Source: Lepeophtheirus salmonis (taxonomy: Eukaryota > Arthropoda > Copepoda > Siphonostomatoida > Caligidae). Taken from it: a stretch of DNA of 64,000 bases. A model generated the notes under the pieces. That model searched no databases. It was not told where the DNA came from and worked only from the letters and a program-made list of their open reading frames with translations. The first letter of the stretch is position 1. Every line of letters starts with the position of its first letter. The position numbers were made by a program, and so were the translations under genes. Location: NCBI RefSeq assembly GCF_016086655.4, contig NC_052140.2, forward strand, positions 744,001-808,000. Reading direction: 5' to 3'. This document shows, in pieces, positions 12,567-23,086 of the stretch.

Positions 12567-12874
12567 GTTTTTTGTCATAAAATGTAATCAAAATTAGAAA
12601 TGAACAATAATAATCACTCTGGTCAGTATATATTTTTTTTAATTACTTGGGTTAAAATTGACAAAAATTGACCCCCCTCCGTACAAAAATCGTAGTAACA
12701 GCCCTGTTTTTCAGCAGAAAAAAAAATATTCATATACCTAATTACACTGTTCATAACATATGGATCAGCTGACTTAATGCTCTGATACTGTTATTATTTG
12801 TTTTTTAACAATAATGTTATGTTTTTTTTGTCCATGTCCTAGTCTAAACAAATAGGCTGGTTCATTATCATCGA

Positions 12875-13066
12875 TTATAGTTTTGATTTAATACGATCCA
12901 CGTGATAATTAATGGTGTCAACCAAATTTGCCCATACTTTACATTCCTCTTCTAACCTCATTAGCTCCGTCTCTTTAGCTCGTAACTCTTTGCACACCTC
13001 TTTCTTTTGAATCATTAGATGATTATGTTGTTTTATACGTCGATCACGGGCTCGTCTTGCAGCTCC
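12875..13066 (-). CDS. CNC-type bZIP transcription factor, last exon (basic region and zipper)
   Basis: This exon supplies the second half of the DNA-binding basic region and the dimerisation helix. It starts after a good acceptor on the minus strand (TTTTTCATTACAG just above 13066) in phase 0 and ends at TAA (12875-12877), adding 63 residues. Joined to the upstream exon it gives RRKGKNR then GAARRARDRR, which fits the bZIP basic signature N-x-x-A-A-x-x-A/C-R. The helix that follows (LMIQKKEVCKELRAKETELM) is charged and has only an imperfect leucine heptad (Leu, Val, then Leu pairs). The zipper is short, as expected of a factor that may need a partner. Family knowledge: CNC factors pair with small Maf proteins in the nucleus. 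The usual CNC basic text is VAAQNCRKRK, so this copy is divergent. Confidence 0.75.
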   Translation of the reverse strand, partial: GAARRARDRRIKQHNHLMIQKKEVCKELRAKETELMRLEEECKVWANLVDTINYHVDRIKSKL

Positions 13067-13499
13067 CTGTAATGAAAAACATGTTTTTAATAAGGATATA
13101 GGAACGAGTTTAAGCATTTGTGCTCACACATTACGACGCGTGATGAAAAATTGGAATTGGAAATAAAAAATCTAGAGGTGCGCATAAAAGTTCAGTTTGG
13201 AGCTACCTTATTTTCTAGGAATATTATAATTTTTAATTTCCCTTATTTGCTGTTTGAACCAGAGATAGGACCCAGATCCAAAGTACTTGGCTACGGTATA
13301 ACTAAACTTGCTTCACCTAATGGAAATTTTATAAATCATAAAAAAGAACCGAGGGATTTTCCGGAACTAAAAAACTTTTATTATAGCTTAATACTTAATC
13401 AAAGTTATTAAAAAAATATGATCTATATCAAACGTAGCCCTCTCTAATTATCTAGATAAACAACTGTATCATCTGATTATTTCATACAGCAAAAAATTC

Positions 13500-13715
13500 C
13501 AAAAAAATTAATATTTAAAATTTAATTTTTTTGTGAACAATTGTCGATTTTTAAAGATTTTTTTCCAATAAATTGAAACTCTACATATTTTTTGTGAGCA
13601 ATTGTCGATTTTTGAAACTTCCTTTTTTGTGAATAATCGTGGATTTTTGAAGAAGAAAAATTTCAAAAATGTAAAAAAAATAATTCCAAAAAGTATTATT
13701 TGAACATTTATAAAA
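13500..13715. repeat. Family D AT-rich repeat
   Basis: Successive units of TTTTTTGTGAACAATTGTCG and GATTTTTGAA-like text. The same phrases recur at 18200, 21520, 51780, 55330 and 61250. Confidence 0.55.
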
Positions 13716-13992
13716 TTTGAGAAAAGAAAAACCGTCTAATTTTGATTTCGGACCTGGGTGCGAAAGTTCGGGTACCTGAAATGCACCAGGATTCTTTAGT
13801 TATAAGGGCTCTTAAGTAATCTCTGTTTTGCTTGTGAGTAGTATAAAATATCCATACCGGATAAAAGGAAAAAAAAGGAAGTAAAATAATGTCATAAATG
13901 CAAATTTGACGTTACTAAGAATGTGAATATTGTCGAAATTGGAAGGAGTGTAATTTAAATAAAGGGTACATGTTGGTAAGATCTATATTAAT

Positions 13993-14324
13993 TAGTGTTT
14001 TTTCGGACCTTACTGAGGACTACAGTCCAGTGAAAGTCCCACCTATCGGTCCTTAAAGAAGGTAAAACCAATCCCTCTTGACGTTATATAGGGTGCTTTT
14101 CCTTTATTCCGTTATATAATTGAGTAAATTATATAATTAAGTAAGAATATATTATATTCTAATCTAATGAGAACATGAGTCTTTTTTGCAGGATATATGG
14201 AATGCCTTGTAGTTTATTATTCTTAATAAACCATCCACATTTTTAGAAAAATTTCCAAGGACCCCCATTTCCGGGCCGGTCTTAAAGACTGGACCGAATA
14301 AATAAGAAGGCCCAGACAACACTA
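13993..14324. mobile_element. Family B hAT-like MITE, complete copy in the intron
   Basis: Starts TAGTGTTTTTTCGGACC and ends GGCCCAGACAACACTA, giving imperfect terminal inverted repeats. The flanks ATATTAAT (13985-13992) and ATATAAAT (14325-14332) match at 7 of 8 positions, consistent with the 8-bp target duplication of hAT elements. Length is 332 bp and there is no ORF, so it is non-autonomous. It sits within the intron of the CNC-type gene. Confidence 0.65.
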
Positions 14325-14547
14325 ATATAAATACTTTTACTAATGATTAGTTATTCTAATTCTATGTTACCATATTTTCTATGAAATTATCTCAGGCATA
14401 TTTTTCACGCTCACTATCTTTTGATGTATTTTTTTTTTTTTTTACACGCCCCCTGTAGAAAATTATTATTTCCACTTCCAAATAATATACAATTTACATT
14501 CTAGGTCAACAATTTGTGAACAATCTAATGTCAGAAATCCCACCTAC

Positions 14548-15912
14548 CCTATTTTTGCCTTTTCTTCTACTATCCTTGAAAAGCATTCGTTGCTCCTTGG
14601 GCATTTTTTCAAGGAGTTTATTAAACGTATCAATGGAAGTGTCAACAATTTCGTATTTGGAAAATTTGCTGTTCTTTGGGAGAAGATTATCTTCCTTTTT
14701 TCGCTTTCGTGGTGAGGTGGAGGAGCTGACTTTTTGTTGTGCTTTAGGAGTGCTCTTGGGTGTTTTTTGTTTCTTTGTAATTGAGAGGGGGGGATTATTT
14801 GAAGAAGTAGATGTTGGATTTGAGATCATGTTTGTGGATGAGGAAGTAGAGGGTGACGATGATTGCTTTTTGTACTCAATGGACGAACTATTAGCCGCCG
14901 TCACTACAAATGAGGATTCGCTACTCGGAAAGGCCTCGGATTTAGAAGATGAGTCAAGTAGGAGTAGAGGCGTTTCTTCTTGATTATAATGACCTTGAAT
15001 TGCACAATCATCATGGGATAACGAATAAAGACCCACTGATCCTGACACATTGGTTGTCACCTCCATTTTGGAATTGAAAGACAAAGATGTTGAGATAGAA
15101 GACAATGTGGGGGAGGATGAGCTGGAGGAGTCATTACTGCTGTTGCTGCTATCAGATGAACAGATATTTTTTCCATCAGGATTTTGAATGACTGATGATG
15201 TTAGTTGCTTCGTTTGAAGTTGAAAGGACGGGGAATGAGGGACTGGGACAGCAGCGGGTTCCACGGTAGTTGGATTCTTCACCAGGGCAACTCGAGGATA
15301 AATATTTGGATGCGTTCCACTTAAATCACTACGAAGAATGTATGGACCGGCTTGTGATGTTTTAGAGGGCTCAAAGGGCTTATACTCCCATTGAGCACTC
15401 TCCTCCGTAAAGTCTGACTTTCCAAAAGAGGGTCCATATTTATAAGAATTAATTCGAACGCTGTTGCTATTATAACCCTGAGAAGATTGAGGTACTGGGT
15501 TTTGAACTTTGAAGGTCTCCACAACAGTGAGGGGCTCCACAACAGAGAGGGTCTCCACAACAGAGAGGGCCTCTCCAACAGAGAGGGTCTCTTCAACAGA
15601 GAGAGTATCTCCAACAGAGAGGGTATTTCCAACTGAGAGGGGCTCTCTAACAGAGGGACTCTCCAACAGGGAGAGACTCTCCAACAGGGAGGACTCTCCA
15701 ACAGGGAGAGACTCTCCAACCGAGAGGGGCACTCCAATAGAGAGAGACTCTCCAACAGAGAGTGGCTCTCCAACAGAGAGAGGCTCCACAACAGAGAGGG
15801 GCTCCACAACAGAGAGGGGCTCTGCAACAGAGAGGGGCTCCACAACAGAGAAGGGCTTATTGTTGAAATTGAGTGAGGTTGCATATTTATCTTTCAAATA
15901 CTTTTTGCTCAT
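14548..15912 (-). CDS. CNC-type bZIP transcription factor, large exon (repeat, Ser-rich and CNC regions)
   Basis: This is a 455-codon open frame that begins MSKKYLKDKYATSLNF, with an in-frame TGA a short way upstream, so the ATG at 15912 is a credible start unless a 5' exon joins here. Residues about 20-134 are a hexad repeat of the type PLSVVE encoded by an 18-bp minisatellite. Residues about 135-245 are mixed sequence with aromatic residues. Ser-rich tracts follow at roughly 250-290 and 345-385, then a basic SPRKRKKED block near 405. The end (SIDTFNKLLEKMPKEQ, then LFKDSRRKGKNR) matches the CNC domain pattern, known as S.DDFNELL...EQ..LIRDIRRRGKNK, which always precedes a bZIP basic region. 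With the next exon the protein has 518 residues. Expected role: nuclear, sequence-specific transcription factor. Orthology to Drosophila cnc or vertebrate NFE2L genes is not proven. The KNRG join is also Maf-like, but the residues before it fit CNC better. Confidence 0.75.
15510..15855. repeat. 18-bp coding minisatellite, about 19-20 units
   Basis: The plus-strand unit is close to GAGAGGGGCTCCACAACA. Most units are 18 bp; at least one is 15 bp. Because all are multiples of three, length change does not break the frame. On the coding (minus) strand the unit reads (P/S/T)LSV(V/G)E. A second minus frame and the opposite strand are also open across the array, which is a result of the repeat and not evidence for further genes. 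Confidence 0.9.
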
Positions 15913-15967
15913 ATTAAACCACCAGGAATTACATTCACTTCACCAATCGGCAATCCTTACATTCTGA

Positions 15968-16687
15968 TTTTTCAAAACAAAAATAAATCAGAGATTCGAC
16001 ACATACCTAAAAGTGTAAAGAAGTATGAATTGTTAATGATCATTCTCAAATTTGTGGCTATCATAAATAAATAAAACTTTTTTGAAATAATTCAATTCAA
16101 ATTACTAATTATACTAAAATTCCCTTAAGTCTATGCGGCACATTATAAAGCTAACAACAATTTCAATTTATCTATTTTAATCATTCATAGTGTGTCTGTC
16201 TGTGGGCGCCTCATTCTTGAGTGAGGGCTTCACATTTAGGTACTGCGTTCTGACTATTTGATCTAAGAAAATACAATATAGCACCAAGAGTGTGTGGCAT
16301 GAGGGGAATGTCAGGTTTTATTTATTGGTGCTTAGTACGGGTCTTAAAATCCGTTCATCCCTGTAAGTGACTCTTGAAAAATGCCTTGAATTTTAAAGTG
16401 CCCTCTATAAGGCCACATTTTCATTAATAATATGGTAAACTACCTCACAAACACAAAAATCTGCACTTAAATTTGTTGTCAGGTGTCTATTTTTCGAGGT
16501 CCCCACTAATCAGTGTTTTTCTGAACGTTGATTTGTTGAATTCGAATTATCTCTTCTTCAATATTGAACAATTCGTGAAAAGAAATGACTTTAATTTTTT
16601 GGGACAGAGTTCCACTGATTAAGTATTAGTAAACTTTATGATATTATCATTACTCCAACTGGCCTAGGAAATGTCCGAAGTTTAAAT
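15968..16687. other. Upstream region of the CNC-type gene, no feature recognised
   Basis: This should hold the 5' UTR or a 5' intron of the minus-strand CNC gene. No clear promoter motif, first exon or repeat is recognised. TCAGTGTTTTTCTGAACG near 16511 vaguely recalls a Family B end but has no partner. Confidence 0.35.
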
Positions 16688-16917
16688 ACATAATGAAGGA
16701 TCTGAAAATTGTTTAAATCCTCGTGAGTGTAAATCAAAAATTAAAGTATATACTGTGGCAACATTAAATGACGACATATCTGCTGATAGAGATCAGATCG
16801 CCTTGCTTGCTAAGGGTTTCTTGATGCGGCAGAAAAATTTAACTTCCGTTACATACGTATTGTCCTTAAAATATCAATATGGAAATGTATTATTGCAGGA
16901 ATATGTAGTAATTTAAT
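16688..16917 (+). other. Unrecognised open stretch of about 75 codons without a start
   Basis: A plus frame stays open from just after a TAA to a TAA at about 16917. Its text is balanced (ENCLNPRECKSKIKVYTVAT, later SADRDQIALLAKGFLMRQK). There is no ATG near its beginning and no clear splice acceptor. A minus-strand frame (16849-17106) overlaps its end. It may be a fragment of an unrecognised transposon protein. Confidence 0.2.
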
Positions 16918-17282
16918 TAACTCTGCACATTGGCTGAGTTGATAAATAGTAATATATGAGAAATCAGTAAAGTCCAATTTCAGCAAAGAGGTTCCAACGT
17001 GGCGTGGATTTATTTGGACTAGCTTCTTTTCTGCGACATTTTCATATAATATACATTCCAGGATGAATGAATTCATTATTGGACAAAAAAATTGCATATG
17101 CATCAAAGGTTACGTTCAAAACATTGACAAGGAGAATGATGGAATAATTTTTATACCTTTTTAAAGATCCTACTCCACGGAGACCCAATGACGGAACTCC
17201 TAGAATCCCATCATGGATCCTTTAAATTCTTCCTTCTACAGAAGCTTACGCAGCTGTGAACAAATCCTACAAGACCCTAAAT

Positions 17283-17430
17283 CAGGGGTCGGCAACCTAT
17301 GGCACGCGAAAATTAGAGCATATTCTTGTAGTTTGTGTATGTCTTTTACCATTACTGTTGAGCGTGGCACACTCATTGATTATAAATGTTTTAAGTTGGC
17401 ACTCCCCGTCTCAAAGGTTGCCCACATCTG
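17283..17430. mobile_element. hAT-type MITE with exact 8-bp target duplication
   Basis: Left end CAGGGGTCGGCAACC, right end GGTTGCCCACATCTG (reverse complement CAGATGTGGGCAACC), so terminal repeats begin CAG as in hAT elements. CCCTAAAT flanks it on both sides (17275-17282 and 17431-17438), an exact 8-bp duplication. At 148 bp with no coding capacity it is non-autonomous. The short ORFs across it are not genes. Confidence 0.8.
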
Positions 17431-17438
17431 CCCTAAAT

Positions 17439-18662
17439 AGTATCTACTATACTTCTCCTATTTGATTTTAAACACAACTCTGGTGAGTAAATGACGTCAT
17501 TCATTTTGTAACTTTTATTATTTGAAAATACCGATGACATTTAATTCTTGGATAAACTTCCCCAACAATAGATCAATTATATGAAGAAAAAAAACTCTAA
17601 AATGTATAGGTATTGACTATTGGGGAGTCAATCGATATCATCCTTCAGACAAATTTTTTTTTAGCAAACCACAAATTTCCCCGATTTCAAAAAATTCGTT
17701 CAACCCCCTCAAAACGACCATCCTACAATAAAATAAATTTGATACATCTTTAATATAATCTATTATTTTGTGTGGGAATGGAACACACAATGGACCCAGC
17801 GTATGATAATGCGTGGGGGAGGAAAGTTTATTAGGTCATTAATTATTTTTCGAAATCATCAAAGGGAACCTGCGGTCCACTCCTCTCCCTCGTTCATTGC
17901 AAACAGTATATCAAAGCCCATTACATAATATGTATTCATTGCAATAATATAAGTAAATATACTGGGTGTTTCAAAACTCTCTTCCGATTTTTTTTTAGCA
18001 GACTAACAAAATATGCGGACAGGGGAGTCTCCAGGGGGTGGGCTGGAGGGGTTGTAGAGCCCCCTCCAGTTAGGGAATTTTTGCTTTTTTGCTAAAAAAA
18101 ATTTGCTCAGGCTGATAAAATTTTACGTAAAAATATGGGTACATTTCTTTTAAAACTTATTTTCTTAAAAATAAGGTCATTTGGTCAAATTATGTAGCAG
18201 AGCGAAAAATATAAACATTGTTTTTTTCAAAAAATTAAATATAAAATTTAATTTTCAGATTTTTTTCCCAAAAAATTTAATTTTCTGTGAATAGCTATGG
18301 ATTTTTGAAAATTTTATTTAAGGGAGTTAGCCTTATAGGGACTTGTACATATAATTAAAGATGAGTAGTTTGTAATGAAAAAAAACTACCTTTCAAAATT
18401 AGAAAAGGAAAAACGGTTTTTTCGTGTGCTCTTTCTCCTTTTTTGCTCATTATTTAATCGGTCGCCGTGATATGAACTTACCCCCTAAAGTATGCACTAT
18501 TGCCTATTTCTGATATAAATTGTTTTAAAAATTCTTAATAAAATAAATATGACCCTTTAGGCCTCGTATCGCGCGAATGATTGGGGAAGATGGGGGACAC
18601 ATTGAATGATATATATATATTATTTTTTTGTATTATGCGAGCATGTAAATCAAATTTTAAAC
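17439..18662. other. AT-rich DNA with Family D units, no gene
   Basis: TGACGTCA lies at 17492-17499. Family D-like text (AATTTTCTGTGAATAGCTATGG then ATTTTTGAAAATTTT) occupies about 18200-18320. A (TA)n tract is near 18610. No ORF of note. Confidence 0.4.
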
Positions 18663-18830
18663 CTCTACTTGCTTCCTTTACTGATCAGGATGCAGTCAAA
18701 GCATAGGAGTAAGGTAAACATGAACGACCCGGGATATGAATTTAAATATAAAATTATAATATACTGAGTGTCGTTCAGGTAATTTGGACTACCTTTAACT
18801 ACATCCTGATTAATAAAGGATGCAAGTAAA
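18663..18830. mobile_element. Small inverted-repeat element
   Basis: CTCTACTTGCTTCCTTTACT..ATCAGGATG (18663-18692) pairs with CATCCTGATTAATAAAGGAT..GCAAGTAAAG (18802-18830), about 30-bp arms with a few mismatches around 109 bp. No ORF is enclosed. This is consistent with a MITE, but no target duplication could be fixed, so the superfamily is unknown. Small minus-strand ORFs overlapping it look like by-products. Confidence 0.5.
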
Positions 18831-19199
18831 GCTTTGGGGATTTCTGAAAGCAAGAGGAGAAAGAGGGGGAGAGACATATGGCACTACTGAGTAAAGCTGC
18901 ATGTAATAGGATTTTGGGGAAAGGAGAAAATGTATTAAGGCCATAGAGAGAAGAATCCTTCTCCCATCTCTGTAAACCGTCCAAATAAGTACCTGCAAAA
19001 CTATTGTTCACTAAGTTTCGTCAAATGCCACTTCATTTGATGAAAATATGCCTTCCGCATGTCAAGTTATAATTTTAATGTCATGGTTTTTCCTTTTAGA
19101 AGATAATCCATTAAAAACCCTCCATGAGAATCTCAAAAAACAGTTGCCATCCCTTTCCCAGCCCCCCCAAAAAAAAACAGTTTTTGTCAATGTTCATAA

Positions 19200-19347
19200 A
19201 AACGCTCACATCATCTCACTACTCAAACGACTGTTATTTGCAAGGCCAAAACTTTGCTGAGTACCTTTTAACAGACGCTAGATAGATGTGAGCAACTGTT
19301 ATTTAAGAGCGCTACCCTCTTCACGTTGAGGTCGGAAACTTTTCAGA
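19200..19347 (-). mobile_element. Mariner-like element end fragment
   Basis: Similar over about 140 bp to the right end of the 28460-28975 element: ACAGACGCTAGATAGATGTGA, then ACGTTGAGGTCGGAAACTTT and the terminal TCAGA. It contains only the untranslated 5' region of that mariner-like family; no transposase text remains. Confidence 0.55.
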
Positions 19348-19919
19348 ACACACTCGGAAATATGCACTTTTATAAGATGAGGAAAAATGCACCCAGGCCA
19401 TGAGTACAATATATACTAGGAAAGTCATTTCTGCTTACTCATACCACAGAGAGAGAGAAAGCTTCATATTGCAGTTTTGAGAGTGTGTTCCTTCATTTCC
19501 CTTTTGCAGCAGTTATAAAGGGGGAAAAAAACAAGGAAAATCGATAACCACCTCAAAGTATAAAAATATTAGATTTTCTTTTAAATGAGGTCCTTACGTG
19601 CAGAGGAATTTAATTCCTTTTAAATATGAATATCCGTGTCAGGAGAATATTATTATTCATAGCAATATCCATATTATAAATCAATGAGATCCACAAGCTT
19701 TCACTATCAAGGGAGTTATATATGAGATACAAGTACATCCAAGTTATACAGACTGATCAGTGCTTCGAGTTTGAATAAATATGACTTCCTTGTACGTAAA
19801 AAAGCACACACTAAAATTACTGCTATAATCCTGATATATATATTTTTTAAATGTGCCTTTAATTGGTTAGATTGAGTTGCACTGATTAAGTAAACATTAA
19901 AGTATTACAATTAATACAG
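19348..19919. other. No gene recognised
   Basis: A short GA tract (GAGAGAGAGAAAG near 19447) is the only regular feature. No protein motif or RNA gene is visible. Confidence 0.4.
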
Positions 19920-20045
19920 GAATATTGTGAGAAATCCTACTCCTAATCTAATGGGTAGAAATGAATCCCTTTGTCGAGCCCTAACTCTACTCGAGTCTGT
20001 AGTAACTTATAAATCCCAAACAGCTTTGGACAAATATAAAGACAT
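19920..20045 (+). repeat. Weak Family A fragment
   Basis: TCGAGCCCTAACTCTACTCGAGTCTG followed by AACTTATAAATCCC resembles the Family A core at reduced identity. Confidence 0.35.
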
Positions 20046-21515
20046 TATTCTCGAGTAGCAAGTTCAGAGTTAAAGACGTGAAAATGTGTTTTTTTTACTT
20101 CTCTACATATAATAAGCTAAAGTGGATTTTGAATTACATTACTATTCTTCGGGGAATAATCATCAATTTCTATCAACAAATTATTCTATTAATCCTTTCG
20201 ATGATTCGCAAATTGCACTTTAAGTATACCAAATTGATATTCATTATAAAATTACGAGAAATTGATAGGTGAGATCTATTTGGAGGGGTCAATATAAGCA
20301 TCTCAAATCACAAAAAGGTTCTAAACTATAGCCCGAATTCTTGGGTATCTTAATTCCCCAACCAAATTTGAAATTTGTCTTTCATTCGAGGTCTGATCAA
20401 AAATAAATCGTTATTTTCTCATTTAGAATTGATGTCTATATTATGTTGGTACACACAGGTGCATAAAACTATGTATTGTTAGTTTGTCTTTGACAATTAA
20501 AAAGTTAAAGGCCTCTTTTGTACTCTACACAATTCTCCAACATTTCAAATAATTGGTAGACAAAATCAATTTAGGGAAAAATTCTTTAAAAAACTTTTGA
20601 AATGAAAAAATAACGGTTTCTTTTTGATCAGAGGGTATAAGAATTCTAATTAATAAATATATGGGATTTACTTCTTTTTTTTTTTTTACTTTTATTCAAG
20701 ATTGTTTTTATGGTTACTTTAGTAGAATTTAGAATAAATTATCACACGACAGCAAACAATCTGTGTTTTCATAGTTATGTGCACATAGGCTATCAATAAC
20801 TCTGTACAGAGCCTTTAACTACACTGCATGCACATTCAATGCAAAGTTGCAATTTATAATCTTTTGCAAAACATATAGATACAAGAAGAGCATGCAAATA
20901 TCTGCACAAAACGACTTGTATGTACACAAATGACTCTTAAAAAATGTGATTTGCGGAGAGGATATTATATGTATGTATTGTTCTGCAAAAAAGCTTGGAT
21001 TCGTGGTTTTCCTCTCTTTTAATGAGAGGGTAGAGGTCTGCAATTTTCTTTTGTATTTTTACCTCACGTCACTATAGCAAAAAAGATATGAAAAGGCCGT
21101 TTGGCAGTCTGTAGGAGGAAAACGTTTTCGTTTTTCATTTTACTCTATTTATTTTTTGCAATCTGGCGAATGAAAAGCTGATGGATTAGATAAAAGTAAA
21201 TTAGTAGCAAATGACGACGCGCGATCCTATAATACCTTACTCAAGGCCAAACAGTCTGTCTATATATACCACCATTTATCTATCTGGAAGGAGAGCGAGC
21301 GGGGGAACAAGCGAATCTATGCATACTTACATAGTTATTTAATTGTTTATTACAACATCCTTTAAAATTTTTAATGATTTACGTTTTATCATTGTGCATA
21401 TACGAGTATCTAATGTAGACTGAAGCTCTAAAAAAAGTAGCAAACTGGGCATCCCTATTTATATAATAATTATATTTTTCATTTATTTTTTTTTTTGAGA
21501 AAAAATGACAATTAT
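20046..21515. other. No gene recognised
   Basis: AT-rich DNA with T runs near 20680. The block at 21090-21310 is less AT-rich (GACGACGCGCGATCC near 21212) but has no open frame or splice pair that I can support. Confidence 0.4.
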
Positions 21516-21880
21516 TTGAAGAAGAAAAATTGAAGATAATTTTTTTTTGGAAAAAATTTTCTAACATTAAATTTTTGGAGAAAAATTTCAAAATCTATAG
21601 CTATTCTCAAAAAAAAATTGAAAAATGAGCTGTTCACAAAAAATGATATTTACAAAAAATATAAAAAATTTTGAGAAAAAATTTCTAATATTACATTTTT
21701 GGGACAAAAATTTCAAAAATCCATAGCAATTCAGAGACAATTAATTTTTTTGGCAAAAAATCTGAAAAATTCAATTTTTCGTAGAATTTTTTTAAAAATC
21801 TTAGCTAGACAATTAAATTTTTTAGAAAAAAATTTGAAAAATTAAAATATTACATTTTCTAGTAAAACTCAAAAAGTCCT
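21516..21880. repeat. Family D AT-rich repeat block
   Basis: Repeated AAAAATTTCAAAAATCCATAG and CAATTAATTTTTTTGG units, in the opposite orientation to the 51780 block. The minus-strand ORF at 21379-21591 is made of this low-complexity text and is not a gene. Confidence 0.6.
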
Positions 21881-23060
21881 CAATTATTGGTGGGGTCTAT
21901 CCAGCCTTCCCCCTGCGGAGCCCCATGAACAAGGACACACGTAATCAATAGCGGAAAAATGTATAAATCCATATATTAGATTTGAAGGAGATTTTACAAA
22001 TAGATCAAAACTTTATTTGATGAAGTTTTTTATGTTTATTTTTGTGATGCCAGTATTTTTAATATTAATTCGATAGGAACAGAGTTGTTTGATTTATTCG
22101 ATAGAAAACCCGTCTCCCACTTCTCTGCGTCTATCATATACGTGGATATGTAAATCACGACAATATGGTTAAAGCCAGCTTTAAGAGATATTTTGTCAGG
22201 TGATAAATAATGTCTACTAGAAGAAGGCTATGGTAAATTAAATAAAATACTTTAAACATTACGGGAGTTAGTTATGCACTCATTACTTGAGTATTACACA
22301 GTATAAATTACCTACTCTTCTGCGGAGAACAAAATAACATAGGTTTACTTTTTATAAGATGCTGCTCATTTGAGGTCCAGAAGACGGAAATGAATTTTGG
22401 AGCATCAGGAGAAATATATTATAGGTTGACTTGGACTTTTTGAAATAAATGATAACTCTTGCCTTCATTTTAGAAGAACTCACAGTTTAGCACTTCATCA
22501 TAAGAATGAACTTGGCTGTATTAAAAATAATTTAAATTTTTGTTATATTTTCAGGATCATGTACTTATTATATTAGTATTATGCATTTCTGAAGACAGAC
22601 TTAGAACCCAGTGTAATTACTACAGGATCAGTTTCATCCGATTCATTTATGGGAAGATACTCACATCACACATATATATCGCCATTAGAGAGAATCGTCT
22701 CAAGAAGATGAAAAACTCATCAGTCTCCAATGATAATAAATAAATAATAGATAAAATCATATCGTTATGAGGCAATTATAAATTATTTCTTAAGTGGTTA
22801 CCTTCTAATATCCCCTGCATCACCATTTAGTATTTACCTCTTATGGTTGTATGTATATTAAAACACGATGTATCGGTAGATACTAGTATAATAGCGTATT
22901 TAAGTTCAAATTTCCGTAGAAAAATTATATTTATGTAGTCTCTATTGGGAAGTCTTTAATTTAATATATAATCTAGTTAGCTCCAAAAATGCAATGAAGG
23001 AGGATCAACCCAAGTAATATTATCCTTGGAGTCATTGCAACTTAACAAATGGGTAACGAC
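21881..23060. other. No supported gene
   Basis: A possible acceptor (TTATATTTTCAG at about 22554) is followed by an open frame to 22743 whose text (RENRLKKMKNSSVSNDNK at the end) is not diagnostic. Without a recognised family or matching upstream exon it is not called as coding. Confidence 0.3.
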
Positions 23061-23086
23061 ACCAGAAAGGTTGGGAACCGCTGATC
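23061..23086. mobile_element. Isolated hAT-like terminus
   Basis: AGAAAGGTTGGGAACCGCTG reads, reversed, CAGCGGTTCCCAACC, the style of hAT terminal repeats. No matching left end or target duplication was found upstream, so this may be the end of a truncated element. Confidence 0.35.

Larger units (their letters stand above)
13067..14547 (-). other. Intron of the CNC-type bZIP gene
   Basis: Donor AGG|GTAGGT at 14548/14547 and acceptor TTACAG|GGA at 13067/13066 join the two exons in phase 0 in the middle of the basic region. The 1,481-bp intron carries Family D AT-rich repeats (13500-13715), a complete Family B MITE (13993-14324) and a T run near 14430. Without splicing, the frame runs 13 more codons past the donor and stops at 14506-14508. 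Confidence 0.7.

Noticed and set aside
14516..14983. 155-codon plus-strand ORF opposite the Ser-rich region
   Set aside because: Antisense of Ser codons and acidic/basic tracts gives an open frame by composition. The minus strand carries the CNC motif and splice donor.
15321..15884. 187-codon second minus-strand ORF
   Set aside because: It is an off-frame reading of the same repeat (SLLESP-type text) and lacks any domain after the array.
15509..15967. 152-codon plus-strand ORF over the minisatellite
   Set aside because: It is made of the same 18-bp units read on the other strand (TERVS-type hexads) and continues only briefly past them. The minus frame connects to a real domain.
22540..22743. 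Terminal exon after TTATATTTTCAG
   Set aside because: Acceptor-like strings are common in AT-rich DNA and the peptide matches no family; no partner exon was found.
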